Origin: Lactarius indigo
Taxonomy: Eukaryota; Basidiomycota; Agaricomycetes; Russulales; Russulaceae
NCBI GenBank assembly: GCA_025766275.1
Contig: JAFKAC010000001.1
Coordinates: 2,790,001-2,854,000, forward strand
DNA length: 64,000 nucleotides
Direction: 5' to 3'
The position numbers were made by a program, and so were the translations under genes. Numbering within the stretch: position 1 is the stretch's first letter; each line of letters opens with the position of its first letter. The notes beneath the pieces were generated by a model. The model saw nothing but the letters and a program-made list of their open reading frames with translations. It had not been told where the DNA came from and did not search any database. This document shows positions 47,865 to 59,457 of this stretch, piece by piece.

Positions 47865-48202
47865 ATGTCCTTCTTGGCTCGCACCCCCGCCCTGCGCAGG
47901 CAAATAATCCAATCCCGCAACTTTGTCCCGTCTCGTGGTGTCCACGGTTACAAGGTATACACCTGCACAAAATTTGCATAGACTATCGCTTTGCTCATCT
48001 TTCGACGTACATATAGCACATGCCATTCAACTACGAAGGTTCAAAGGCAGTATTCGGCGCCAAGGTTGCTGTTTTCCTTCTTACTGGGTTCTCCATCCCA
48101 GTGGTCGCTTCTTACTATCAGCTGTATGTCTATTTTCAGCCCTCTGTCTTCTTCAGCCTTACAGCCTCGTCTTACAGTCGGAAGGCCGCTGGGGGTGCAT
48201 AA
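47865..48202 (+). CDS. cox8: Small cytochrome c oxidase subunit (COX7C / fungal Cox8 type)
   Basis: A nuclear-encoded small subunit of respiratory complex IV in the mitochondrial inner membrane. Three short exons give MSFLARTPALRRQIIQSRNF (an Arg-rich mitochondrial presequence), VPSRGVHGYK, then HMPFNYEGSKAVFGAKVAVF, LLTGFSIPVVASYYQL and RKAAGGA. The single membrane helix with the G(F)xxPxxxxxYQL pattern matches the COX7C/VIIc family. The total of about 75 residues agrees with the family. Introns begin at about 47957 and 48124. The start is the first ATG and the presequence supports it. Confidence 0.85.
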
Positions 48203-48306
48203 GTACAGCACCAGGGTACTTGCCGCATAACGCCTGTATTTACCAACTACGCTTAGAAAACTTGCAATGGGTTTTTCCCGTCCTTAATCTGGGCCATGCG
48301 TGAATG

Positions 48307-51300
48307 TCACGTGGGACTACATTCTCGGCTGTTTTTAGTGTCTCCCTTTTCCGTCACTATATCGTCCTCGTCACCATCTGCTACAATTGAGGTTTTCTTC
48401 ATCGGTTGCTGATCTTCGCTCTGATCCTGCAAGCTGGCGAGCATCTGCTTCAGTGCTTTTTTGTTCGCTTTCTTCGCCTGGGTCTTCGCACGGCAGTCGC
48501 ACGTACGTGTGATGAAGTCAGGGTCCCCTTCGATGGCATCCAAAGCATAAACTGCTGCCCGTTTAGCCGCATACACAGCCGATGGACCCCCTGCAGACGC
48601 CAGAATAACGTCATGAATGACCACTTGAACGGGTTCTCAGCAATGTTTTTTTTGGACACACGAAATCCCCGCATACCGTTGCACAACGTTCCACTTGAAA
48701 ATTCTTCCGTTGACTCGTACTCCCGTGTGACTTCAAATTGCTGGCAGCCGTGTGCCTGGAAAACCTCGAACAGTGTCTTGGTTGGGTGATGGGATAGTGT
48801 ACGTAATGTGATGTGCTTGTCGTAGAAGGGCTTGAGGATCTTGTCGAAGAAGCTCTGCGCGCCTTCAGGTGAGAAGTTGTCCGAAATGAAAATCGCGCCG
48901 ATCACGGATTCAACGACATCGGAGAGCGCCTGGAACGACACGATTTGTTTCCTCGTCAGAAGAACCGACGTACGCGGACGCACCTTAGGGGGGATAGTAT
49001 CGATCCAATACTGACCAGGTGCACGGCCTTCTTCTTTGGCCAATTCATACTCAGCATTCCGCTTTCGCTTCAGGTTTTCGGTATATGCGCGTATTTTGCT
49101 GGCGAGATCGAATGATTCAAACATGAGGTGTTCGTGCAAGCCGACTTCGACGCAGATTGCCCCCAGCGTCTGGTTAGATACCATCGCACCCTAAACGCCG
49201 GCGTCAAGTCCCCGCGCCGTGGTAGAATGGCGTTATCTCACCTTCAGCAAAGTTAGCGCACCGGGCGAAAGAGTTGTATCACGGCCGTAGATGTGACGGA
49301 TAACCACTGGACCTCACTTAGTTCTCCGATCAACTCATGAGTCATGGGATGTACTTACAGAAGTCTAGGATCGCATCACCTAGAAACTCCAGGCGTTGAT
49401 AGCAGGTCATCTCAAAACCTTGTATTGAGGCATGTGTCTATTCAAGCGCGCTAAGCTGTTCTCTCCTTCTGAGGATAGAATTAAATCCCACCAATGCTTG
49501 TGCCAATAAGTGCGGCCTGTTGAACTTGTGACCCATGATCTCTTCGATGGCCTCGACGGCCCCCGGTCGTAATCGGGTGGTCACATCTGGAGGCGGAGCC
49601 AGCGCCTTGCGCGCAAAATCGGACCACTGGTCAATGCTCGGCACGGCGATGCGTAACGCCTTTGACGCGTTGAGGGCCTGTTTCACTCCCCCCTGTGATA
49701 TACGCCGCTCCGATGATCGCTTCCGCGACATCCGCGATTGCCTACATACATTAAATGAAGCTTCGTCTGGGACGTTGCAGGGACGCCTACCTTATCACCC
49801 AACCACTGTACGTTTTGGTCGTCCTTCTTCGATTTCTTGGAGGACAATTTCTCGGTATTTGGCTTCGCGGCCTCATTTATCGGGACACCGTCGATGTCGC
49901 CCCGGCCTGGTTCGGCGGAGAAGTCCCCATAGGCAGTGGGTCGAGCTTCGACACTATCGGCCGCTATTTGACGAGCGTCAGGTCCAGATGGCCCGAGTCC
50001 TAGTTTTGACGACGGGCCAGGTGACACACGACCTTTCTCCTCTTGATTGACGTCTTGAATATCTGAAGCGTCCGCAGTTCCCATTTCTGCCCCATTTTTG
50101 TCCACACGAATAGCCGATTCATTTTCCTGCACCTTGGGAGGGGGCGGCGGGATTACGGTAAAATTTGGTGGGCACCATTGTTTTGGGACGAGCGGTTTCG
50201 CCTGGATGTAAGGTGCCAACCCAGCATTTTCGGCATTGAAGAATAGCGCTCGATTGCTAATAATACGCAGCCTTGCTGAATGCAATGCGCCTTCGTGCTG
50301 GGAAGGGTTCGTCACGAACAGATAAATGGAAGAAAGGTATTTGAGATAGGCATCCCCAAGTAACTCAAGACGCTCATAATCGAATTCGGCGCATGCGGAC
50401 GGTGCAGAAATGGCCGCGTGTAGTTGGGGTTCATGAATAGAGTGATCAAAAAGGGTGGCATTGAGCTCTGTCACGAGGAGCATGTCATCTATTCGGCGCA
50501 TCACGGACGGAAGGAGCAACGCGGTCCGGAACGTGCTAAAGTATGCACCTCTGAATCTAGGAAGCTAAAGACTAGGCTGTGAAACTTACCTTGCTGGGAT
50601 GGTGAAAAGGGCACATAATTCAGGAATGAGGTCTACGGAAGTAAGTCCACAAAATGCAGGATATATGCTTTTACACACATTTAGCGGGATGTTTTGTCGG
50701 ATTGGGCGGGTTTTTAGAAGCTGGGTTTAGTCGGTTCAGGACCGGGAGGACACGATCAACCTCAATTAGAGGCTGATTACAGTCGCGGAGGCCTTCGAAC
50801 CCCTTCCGGCGTTCCTTGCAGTACTCTAGGAAACTTCCCGTACTTTGCTTCACGCTACGTACTTATGTAGTGAGTTGTCCCAAAAAGGCAATGAGTGAAA
50901 GACTCACCGGGCTATCGACTGGCTTGCTTAACGGTGTCAAGTCTCGTCGAACCCTGATGAAATAGTATCGCCTTGTATACTCTATCCACCTGTCCTGAAT
51001 AATTGCGTCTTCAAGTGAGCGTTCGAGATTCTCCGCCGACAATTCGGTGACCCATTTATGTGCAGCGAGTTTGACTTGGTCCCAGGGTATGTCATCGACT
51101 ATCTCATCTATAACCCAACGGGTAGCTTGTTTACGATTGAACCCGAGCCATGAAGCCCTTAGTGGAGCTAGGAAGTGAGGCATTTCTTCCAACGTGCAGG
51201 CAAGTGGTTTGTTGACGATAGACCGATAAATCCGGATCGTATAGAGATGGAGGTCATGCAGGCGTTTGGGATCAACAGCAAAACTAGCTCCTTGTTTCAG

Positions 51301-53306
51301 GTTGACGGCAATTGGGAAACCCGAATCAAACAGTTTCAAACTTGACATGCGAGGAAGGGGAGCACGTGTCAACAAAACGAGATGCCCGTACTGTTCTTGG
51401 TCTCGTACAGATATGACTGTGGGATAGAGAATAGAGGACTTCAAGGCTACGACATTCGTCCAGAACTCGGGCTTCTTGCGCGGATAACTGTGAAGCCCAG
51501 ATTGTTTTCTGTTCCCATTAGGCTGGGATAGGGAGGCGTTGAAGGTGTCCTCGCCAGCGTGGTCCAGAGTATGACTGACATCGGGGGCTCGTTTGGGGCG
51601 GGATGTTTTTAAGGGGGGACGCGGAAACAATTGAGGATCTAGCAACCCTCGTTCGAAAAGTTCCTTGCACATCTGAAGCATGCCGTTCGTCGTGCGTGAG
51701 CCCTAGAGACCGAGGGTAGCCCAGTCACCGGTGAGACAGGCGGTCCTGGAGGGAGCGTGACCGTACAGATAAAAGAGGGTCGCGACGTTTGTGAAGTAAG
51801 CACACTCTCAAACCGGAAAAGCGGAGTTACATGTCTAGGCATTGTCTCGCCTGAAAGACTATCCGCAGCAAAACGATGGATGATTCCAGTGGCGTCTTGT
51901 ATACGAATGCGGCCGCCTGTTGTCGGATCTTTGATAAATTGTGCAATGTCGTCCTCATCCTCACTGTCGGACAGGTAAGGGTCGTGACTATCCACTATCG
52001 CGACTGGCTGGATAGCCATCTCCGAATTTTGCACCGTGCTGTTCATCCAAGTCTGCGTAACCTCATCGAATCGTGTGAGTTGAAGCAGCCTGTGACGGTG
52101 GCTATCACACCCTCTTTGGATCATGTGAAGAAGATGGGAACCCCATCCACGCGTCCGGGCACGACAGTTGGCGTAGGAGAGCTGACCGTCGAAGAGATCA
52201 TACCTATCGGAAGTCGCTCAGCTTAGATACGCAAAAGCAGGCGATACAACTCACCGAACGACCACCGATGCAGGGGGGATCTCCAGATCTTCGGCCCATT
52301 TAGTGGCAATGATGAGGTTGTACGTGCCCGATTCGAAGTCATGAAAGATCTCGTTCTGCAGAGGTCTGCTCGATTTGAGTAGAGTAACAAAGCAAGCTGC
52401 CCACCTGAGAAAGGAAGTCGGTATGTATGTCCTTTCCAACCAAGACTTGAGGACGCAATCCCGTGATGTCCAGGAGTCTAAGGAGTTCAGACATGACCAG
52501 GGCGACTGCTCGCCTTCGCACTTGGCGGTTCGAAGCGCATGGAGCTAAATCAAAAGGCTTCTTGATCTAACTATAAATGAAGACGCCTACCGAAGACTAT
52601 GCCCCGAAACGAATCCTCGTGTGGACGACAGGACTGTAAAATTTGCACCAGCTTCAGAAACTTCGGGGTGACATTAAGGCCACGGGACTGAGGGGTCAAG
52701 ATTGGGCATTGTGTATTCCCAGTTCTTGATGATTTCCCGGATTTCGAAGAGCGCTACGTACTCCTTCGCGTGTTCGTCGTCTTCGTTATATGCCCGGGAT
52801 ACGCTAGCATCGATATCGGAAAGAGCGCGACGCCAAACCAGATCTGAAGCGCAGGGGCCCATATCCAATAAAACATGAAGCGCAGCCGAAAAATGGCGAT
52901 GCGAGTATTGCTCTTCCTCGTCAACCCCGCGCAGTTGCTTGTACAGAGTCGTTAAAGTGAGCTTAGAGGGAGGCTCGTAGAGGACCACGATTTCAGAAGG
53001 GTGACAAAATCCGCTGTGCGAGAGTTCAGGCTGCCCAGATGTCACACTAGGGGTTGTCTTTGACCGCTTGGAGGGTAACCCGCTTCCAGGAGTGAAGGAC
53101 CGAGAGGTAAACACACGCTTACGTCCTTCAGCCGACAGTGCAGCACCGGAGAGGTCGTCAACCACGGGCGGGGGTACACCGATTAGGGGAGAACAAGACC
53201 CTTCGTTGTCCACCCTACACAGTGGTGCCTCGTGGTCACTGCCTTGTCTGGAGGGCAAGGGAGCTGCCCCATCCCTCTTCCGCGCATCCTCGCAGATTTG
53301 GGGCAT
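48307..53306 (-). CDS. Dicer-like RNase III lacking the N-terminal DExD ATPase lobe
   Basis: The RNA-interference nuclease that cuts long double-stranded RNA. From the N-terminus (ATG 53304-53306) I see a disordered leader; the Hel2i insert (AALHVLLDMGPCASDLVWRR, about 52840-52905); the HELICc lobe (FRGIVFVRRRAVALVMSELL; IIATKWAEDLEIP; QLSYANCRARTRGWGSH); and the Dicer dimerisation domain (DPTTGGRIRIQDATGIIHRF, about 51870-51935). A platform/PAZ-like region covers 50863-51681. RNase IIIa is YERLELLGDAYLKYLSS (about 50341-50391) with DVAEAIIGAAYI, RNase IIIb is QRLEFLGDAILDF (about 49335-49420) with SDVVESVIGAIF, and a dsRBD-like end has RTCDC. Catalytic Glu and Asp residues are all present. 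No Walker A or DExD motif is found upstream; an opposite-strand gene begins 273 bases away. Confidence 0.9.
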
Positions 53307-53579
53307 TAGGGATAGTTAGGTTGCCTGTGCTAGGTGAGGACCTGAGTGCCACCGACTGCCAGTGCCAGCGTGACGACGAATCTGTGCACGCGGTGTTTAA
53401 TTTGGATGTGGCGAATGACTCGGCTGTACGTATACTCACTGCTTCACACCGTTCATTGGTACTGGGCCCCCTCATGAAGCTGGGATGCTCCCACAGCCTC
53501 ACATACCACATCGTGTAGCCCATATATACCGTACAGGCACTCTTGCTGACTCACTCTTCTCAACTCGAACTCCGTGTCC
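53307..53579. promoter_or_regulatory. Divergent region, Dicer-like gene and unknown gene
   Basis: 273 bases separate the two starts. Minus-strand frames here stay open briefly, but none encodes helicase motifs. It may hold both promoters, or the scar of a deletion that removed the Dicer N-terminus. Confidence 0.4.
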
Positions 53580-55067
53580 ATGATCAATCACGCTGCAATC
53601 CTTGAGCATATTGACACCAACCTGACTTCCTCTACTCCACCTATGAGACGCCGTTCACCTCCTGACCCATGCCTTCCGGCGAGTCTTCCATCTACTGGTA
53701 CCATATTTCATTCTCTACCCAACCGTGTAATCACACCAGTTACTAGCCGTTATTCTGCGAGAGGCTGATCTTACAGCCCCGAAGTCGTTGCTAACACAAC
53801 TCGTTCGAGACGCGTCTCACGGGACAGACTCTCTGAGAGAGGCTATGGCGACCAAACTTACCGACTCGCCGCCCTCGCCTCTTCCTGAGACCAGTGGAAC
53901 ATCGCCACCAACAAGCCCCCTTCAACGCCTTCTCTCTATGGCTAGGCCCACCAAAGCTGATAAACACTGGAGAGACCCGGAGGTGAGTAGCAGAGTTCGT
54001 CAATCATTTTGTGTCTGAAAAATCTGCAAGCCGTGGGAAGTGCTGCGCGCTGTAGAGAATAAGGACGTCATCTATCTTATGGAGGTTCGAGATCGCGCCT
54101 TCCACGTTCGTTTTTTGAAGCCCATTCCTTGAGCGACTTACGATGTGAGACCCCAGGCACTCGTTCGCCCTTCAGGCGGTGTGACGCCTCTCATTCACGC
54201 AATGCGCATCGGGAGATCCCATCACGATGTAGCTATCACCCTGATAGGTGCCTTCTCTCGCTATATCAATCATTTGGAAGAAGTAGATTTTGCGAAAAGG
54301 GAAACTAGGTCTCTTTTAGTTTCACTCCGTGAGCGAGGTGCTTGTCCCTGTTTATATGCTGTCTGTGTTCATTCTGGAACCAGGTGGCAGCCTCAAGGTA
54401 GCCATCGACTATGGCCTCCAAAGCTCGCAAAGTGACCTCCTTGCGTCATTTCTGCAGACTCTCGTGATGAGCGAGGGTGATACTTGGATTCGAGAACAGG
54501 TGAAGCTTGTCGGGACTGCTTTGCGGCGAGGACCCTCGGCCCACCCAGTAGAGGTCGCTCGATCGTCAATCAAACGCGTAGCCACCCGCGCTCTTGGGAG
54601 GGCGCCCTTGATTGCCGACCTGGAAGACTAGTGAGCATGTCTCATGTGTGGGGTCCGGCCAGGCTTACATTTTTGGCACCAGCATATCAAATGCCACAGT
54701 TGACCTATTAATGATGGCAGCTTGGAATTTGGCTCTGGAATCCTTTTCTGGGGAGCATATACCGGTACGCTACCTGCTGCCTATGCTGTGGCATATCTTA
54801 TCGTGTCGACCTTAGCCCTACTACTTTGCCCGCGACGATAGGGTGTACAGAGTGTTTACTGAACGCCTGGATAAGTACAGAGATAATATTGAACGCCGAC
54901 TCAGTGGGCGGTTGAAGTCACAGTTCGCAAGTTTAAGAAGTATTCTTCAAGGGCGTGCGAGATCATGGCACGTTAGTACACTCCTTTCTCACCTGCAGGG
55001 CAGATTGACGACCTTTACCCCACAGGGAAAGGTCGAGCTCTTGGAGTTAGAGTTTGATGGCAGCTGA
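53580..55067 (+). CDS. Unknown protein, probable conserved basidiomycete family
   Basis: I do not recognise this protein. Exons read MINHAAILEHIDTNL (ATG 53580); AVILREADLTAPKSLLTQLV, entered through an acceptor ending TTACTAG at about 53745; DASHGTDSLREAMATKL; a Ser/Pro linker; DKHWRDPE; PWEVLRAVENKDVIYLMEVR; GGVTPLIHAMRIGRSHHDVA then ITLIGAFSRYINHLE; LKVAIDYGLQSSQSDLLASF; NATVDLLMMAAWNLALESF; and a final Arg-rich helix (ERLDKYRDNIERRLSGRLK). The protein looks largely helical. The GGVTPLIHAMRIG stretch recalls an ankyrin-like repeat, but only one is seen. There is no membrane helix or catalytic motif. Codon use is normal for the window, so it is probably real. Confidence 0.6.
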
Positions 55068-56177
55068 CTGTTGGCTTTTTGCATATGTTCCGTACTACTC
55101 CCAGGTGATGGTAGCGCGGCCTGTTGTCATCAGGTCTTGTAAAGTCTCTGCGATTGGCCCGACTTCGACCATCCAAGCTTCTCACTGCACTTTCCTCTAC
55201 TCCTTTTGCCCATAAAAGGTGCCTCCCGGGTCCGAGCTCCCAACCCGTGATGGCGTATCATTGGGCGCAAATAAATCATTGCAATACTCCCTGAATTATG
55301 ACTTCCCGCTCAGCCCCGAAGCTCAGCCGAGATGGAGGTGTTGGCATGAGCCTCGTGCCATGCATTCACAGGGATACAGGCCGTGTTTCGGTTCATAAAG
55401 TATTGATGAGCCACGTGTATTATTTTTGTGATACTCCTACACTTGGTCTGAGACCGAGGTTTTCTGTGCTGTTTGCTATGTGAAATAAAAATGCGTTAGG
55501 CTCGTGTCGGCTCTGTTAACTTATTACACAGAGGGTAACCAGGAGCGATCATTTGTTCTCTTCCTTGACGTCGTAAGCGGTTCATTGCGTAGTCAAAAAA
55601 TCACCACGCCACGCCATTTTTTGTTCGACATAACACATAGCATAGCAGCTCAAAGGATAGACGGGAATGTCAATGAGTCGGTCTCTCAGTGAATAGCCAC
55701 CGATAAGTAGTCAGGACTGTGATGCGACTGCTTGTATATTGTTCAGATGACAATGGCTTGCAATAATATTCTATTACGAGGGTACTCTGTGCAGCAACAC
55801 TAAAATGTTGGTTCTACTGTACTGAGCTGCACACTGGCGGAAATAGTAAGTGCCAAGAGTTCAGCGCTCAATTGAAAACCAGCCGCGCCCCCGTCCACCA
55901 CACCCAGACCCCTACAGTAGAGAGGGCTAGGGCCGCAGGGCCGAGATCCAGTTGAAGTACGGTGTAGACCCAGATGGTCCCTATCGGCGGGCACTATAAA
56001 GGGCCATTAATAGCCGGAATCGTATCATAGGCTAGGGGTGAACAAACCTGCTGCATGTTGAGCAACCAGTTGCTGTAGTTTACTTGGTAGATCAGCCGCG
56101 TCCCTGACGCGACAGAAAGAACAAAAAAGCCGGCTTGGGCCCATCTTCTTTGCTTGTATCTATTTGCTGAGGATTAT
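55068..56177. other. 1.1 kb without a supported gene
   Basis: The open frames are short and not protein-like. Nothing resembling a known RNA gene or repeat was recognised. The region ends at the 3' end of the small membrane-protein gene. Confidence 0.5.
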
Positions 56178-56682
56178 TTAGCACACACGTCTGAGGGCAC
56201 CTCTAGCCACCCTCACTGTAGAATATAAAAATCGCGAGGACTTGACTCATTTAGCGTTAGCGAGTCCCACGGCACAGTGATTAATTGGCACTCACTGGGG
56301 ACACTGCTAAGCATCCTGTTCGTTATGACATCCCAAGATGGTTGCTGGCCGTACTGGAAGTGTATGAGACTAATAATCACCTTCAACTCATAGTGCGTGA
56401 TCACGTCGAGGCAGGCACCCACATATACATCATTAAAAGCAAAAACGACATGGGAATTAACAACGTCGTCGCCACGAAGATCTCTTCGGCCAAGGGGTAG
56501 TCCTCCTCGTCGTCCGCATCAGCCCGTGGTGACGTCGAACTGGCCTCGGGCCTTTGGCCAGAAACCGGAATCTCTTTGAGAATACCAGTTTGCTCGATTA
56601 GGCGTAACTGCTCCTCTTCAGAAATCTGAATATAAGGAGGACTCTGTCTCTTATGTGTACCTCCTTGGTGCCTCTTCGTCAT
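56178..56682 (-). CDS. Small conserved membrane protein, family not recognised
   Basis: Three exons. Exon 1 starts MTKRHQGGTHKRQSPPYIQI (ATG 56680-56682), then SEEEQLRLIEQTGILKEIP, an acidic linker (DADDEEDYPLAEEIF) and a hydrophobic helix (TTLLIPMSFLLLMMY). A GT-AG intron (donor GTGGGT near 56425) leads to ILIHFQYGQQPSWDVITNRM, and a second intron leads to a short Arg-rich end and stop 56178-56180. I recall similar fungal proteins with PLAEEIF and LIHFQYGQ motifs, but cannot give a family name. It is probably an ER or other endomembrane protein with its N-terminus in the cytosol. It is head-to-head with faf1. Confidence 0.7.
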
Positions 56683-56846
56683 GGCTATTGGATTTTGAGT
56701 TGGGTACAGAGTTAGAGCGTCAAGGGTTGGGTTGCGGGTTGTTGCCGTAGGTGGTGACGTCGCAGCCCGAGTCTGGGCCGTATTATCCGGAGCACTACTA
56801 ACTTACACGGATCACCTGATCGAGGCATTTTCTTACTGTGTGGTAC

Positions 56847-58008
56847 ATGCCTACTGATGAAAATTTGCTCAACATCCTGCAAGCTCACGGGAAAAAGTTT
56901 CTTGACTCTTTCGATGTCCTGGAAGACAAGAAAAAGGGGAGAAAGCGCGTGACTCGAGGCTCCTCGGAGTCTGGCCGAGCCACCAGGCTAGCAAAACGTG
57001 AAATCGCGGCGAGTTCGAACTCGGTCGACTCTTCTAACTCGGCCGAAGAATGGACTGGCTTCGGGAGTGACGTGCATGTAGAAGATGATGGATGTGAATC
57101 TGACTCGCTCGCCGGGGAGGTGACGCCCCTCGAAGGTGTGCTTGCCCGCCTTAATGACGAGTGGGAAATCTCAACCTCACTTTGGATCTTGTGTTCACAG
57201 CCAGCACCTCCGTTCAGAAGCCGGACGTAATCGTGTTTTCAGGCTCTGCTACAAAGTCATCAGAGACTTCTTTAACAAAAGCCCAGGGCAGGTCCTTCAT
57301 GGTATGCTCATGCCCTATTTTCGTGCTCTTACTACCCTTACTCCCCTTCAAGTCCTCGAAGGTGTCCCAGCCAAGTGATCAGAAACAGGAACATAGAAAA
57401 ATGGACATGAATGATGAAGGAGAAGACGACGAGATGTGAGCCACGACCATTCTATATCGCTTGCGTCGCTGACATCAAATAGTACCAACGCACAAAACGA
57501 TGCTCTGCTGCACCGTTTAGTACACACGCGACTACTTTCTGGGTCATTAAATCCGGAGCTCAATCTCACCTCCGCCCAACGGAAAAAAGCCCTGGAAGGC
57601 CGCGTCTTGGAACTGGCTGGAAGTTCAAAACTCGGACAGGGTGAGAAAACTATGCGCGCAAAGGAACGGGACAAGGCCTCTAAACGCGTCCGAGAGGGCA
57701 TGCTCGAGAAGCAGAAACAAAGGCGGGAGAAGCTGGTGCAGGAGGTAGTTGATTCTCTATTCGTCTAACGAGTCCCAACTCACGTAGGTGCATAGGCCAA
57801 AGAAATGGGCAATTACCATCCCGCCTCCAAAAAGTTGTTCCAGGATCCATCAGAAAAGAACACTAGACGTAGCCGCGAGAGAGGGTTGCGAATGGGTGTT
57901 GGCTCTTTTGGAGGGGGTATGTTGAGGCTTAGCAAACGAGAAATCGAAACGGTACAAGGTGGTCCGACAGGCGACAGGATACGAGGTCGAAGACGTAATA
58001 AAAGATGA
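56847..58008 (+). CDS. faf1: Faf1-like small-subunit ribosome assembly factor
   Basis: Faf1 (C1orf131 in humans) is a nucleolar protein of the 90S pre-ribosome needed for 18S rRNA maturation. The N-terminus MPTDENLLNILQAHGKKFLD and a basic Ser-rich stretch are followed by EEWTGFGSDVHVEDDG, FSGSATKSSETS, an acidic patch, then LTSAQRKKALEGRVLELAGS. The conserved end is RVREGMLEKQKQRREKLVQE, AKEMGNYHPASKKLF and RERGLRMGVGSFGGGMLRLS, followed by KREIE. The VGSFGGGMLRLSKREIE block is the family signature. Introns lie near 57135-57230, 57285-57350, 57435-57480 and 57745-57798. The chosen ATG starts the family-like NLLNIL helix. Confidence 0.85.
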
Positions 58009-58138
58009 GAGTCCAGAAAATATACAAGTAACATGAACGAACCAGAGAGTCTAGACATCAGGGACGTGGTCACACAGCTTGTCTTATAGGAAAACAACAG
58101 GCATTCAGCACTTTTACGCGTGGTCGGGACACGTGTGA

Positions 58139-59342
58139 TCAGACAGCCTCGTGCAGGGACTCGGATGACAAATTGCCCAGTAAGGGGGCATCCTCGTCAG
58201 CTTCTTCGGAAGGTAGCTCGTGTAACTTTGGTGACGTTCCCCTGAGCTGATGCTTCACGAGCGCATAAACGATCCTATGACTTTTATCAATGCGGTGTGT
58301 CACATTCGATACAACAGACCCACCAGCCAGCTGCAATGCCAATCAAAAAACCCCCAACAACTAAGATGCTATTCACTACTTTGGTTTCTGGAGGAATGTC
58401 GGGAGCAGTTTAAGAACCAATAAAACGTGACACTTACGCGTGTCCATGTGCTCTCTCTGCTTTCCATCGGACAACGACGCCATCCGAGAGCCAACGAAAA
58501 CGTACAGAGCGTATTTCGGAAAGTCGCAGATAGTGCCTGCCATGAATTGCCAGAGTTTCACAGATTGTATAGACTAGCGAACCGCAGCCGGTGCTCCGTT
58601 AGTGACTCGTCAGGACAAGAGCGGAACTGGAAGTGGACGCACAGAAAAGAGGAGGTTTGAGTATGCCCACGGTGGGAAAGGAGATACTCGGATGAGGATG
58701 ACGAGGGGAAGCCCTTTGGCGTTCTGAGGGCATCAATGATCAATTGCCTAGGATAGACGTGTAGAGGAAACCTCACGATCACCGCTTCTAAAGCTTGCCA
58801 TTTTTCGTTCCTCTCCGACCAAGAACGGAACCCTCCGCTGGAAAGGTAGCGCATGACAACGAAGACAACGGCCGAAGCAATTAAGGACGCAGGTGCGGCG
58901 ACTAGGAAGCCCTTCATGCCGTAGGTGAACCCGGACAAGTTAAGCATCATAGTATGTCCTATCATGGGCGGGAAGGACGCAATTTCTGGCAAACAACGAT
59001 AAGAGGAGGGCATGGTATGCATGCATGAAGCAGACGAACGTATGAGCGTTGCGAGTAGCAACCAACCCAAAGGGATGGACCCTAATCCTCTGGCCCAAAT
59101 CATAAGAAGCTTGGGCTATACGAGCGGGAGTGATGATGATGGTAAAGGCAAGTAACGCGCAATTAAACAGGGTGACCGCGGTAATCAAGAGCTGTCGAGA
59201 CAGATAAGGACTCGGGAGATGATGAGACAGGGACTCAGAAACTGACCTTTGCACGAACAGGAAGCCCTCGGAAGTGGTGGATAATGGAGACTATATGACG
59301 CCTAAGAAAGGGAACCTGTGTCGATGTATGATCACTTGTCAT
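58139..59342 (-). CDS. tvp38: Tvp38/TMEM64-family (VTT domain) Golgi membrane protein
   Basis: A multispanning protein of the VTT/DedA group; yeast Tvp38 resides in late Golgi vesicles and some relatives are lipid scramblases. The start is MTSDHTSTQVPFLRRHIVSI (ATG 59340-59342). Then come helices LLITAVTLFNCALLAFTIII and LGSIPLGWLLLATLI, the family core PPMIGHTMMLNLSGFTYGMK, then GFLVAAPASLIASAVVFVVM, RSWSERNEKWQALEAV, an Arg/Pro hinge region, and KLWQFMAGTICDFPKYALYV. The tail is acidic and ends LLGNLSSESLHEAV at stop 58139. Exon joins between 58430 and 58790 are approximate. It is divergent from the acyltransferase gene, 115 bases apart. Confidence 0.82.
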
Positions 59343-59457
59343 GGTTGTAGTGCCAATGCAGGCCTCACTCAAGTGAGAGCTGTGATGGGATGGCCACGTG
59401 AGCATCAGTGCGCGACATTGACTGCAACTGCAACCGTCAGTCTCACTGTCCATCTTC
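59343..59457. promoter_or_regulatory. 115-base divergent promoter with CACGTG and CCAAT
   Basis: CCAAT at 59353-59357 and CACGTG at 59395-59400 lie between the tvp38 and acyltransferase starts. Two lipid/membrane-related genes sharing a short promoter suggests joint control; this is inference. Confidence 0.45.
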
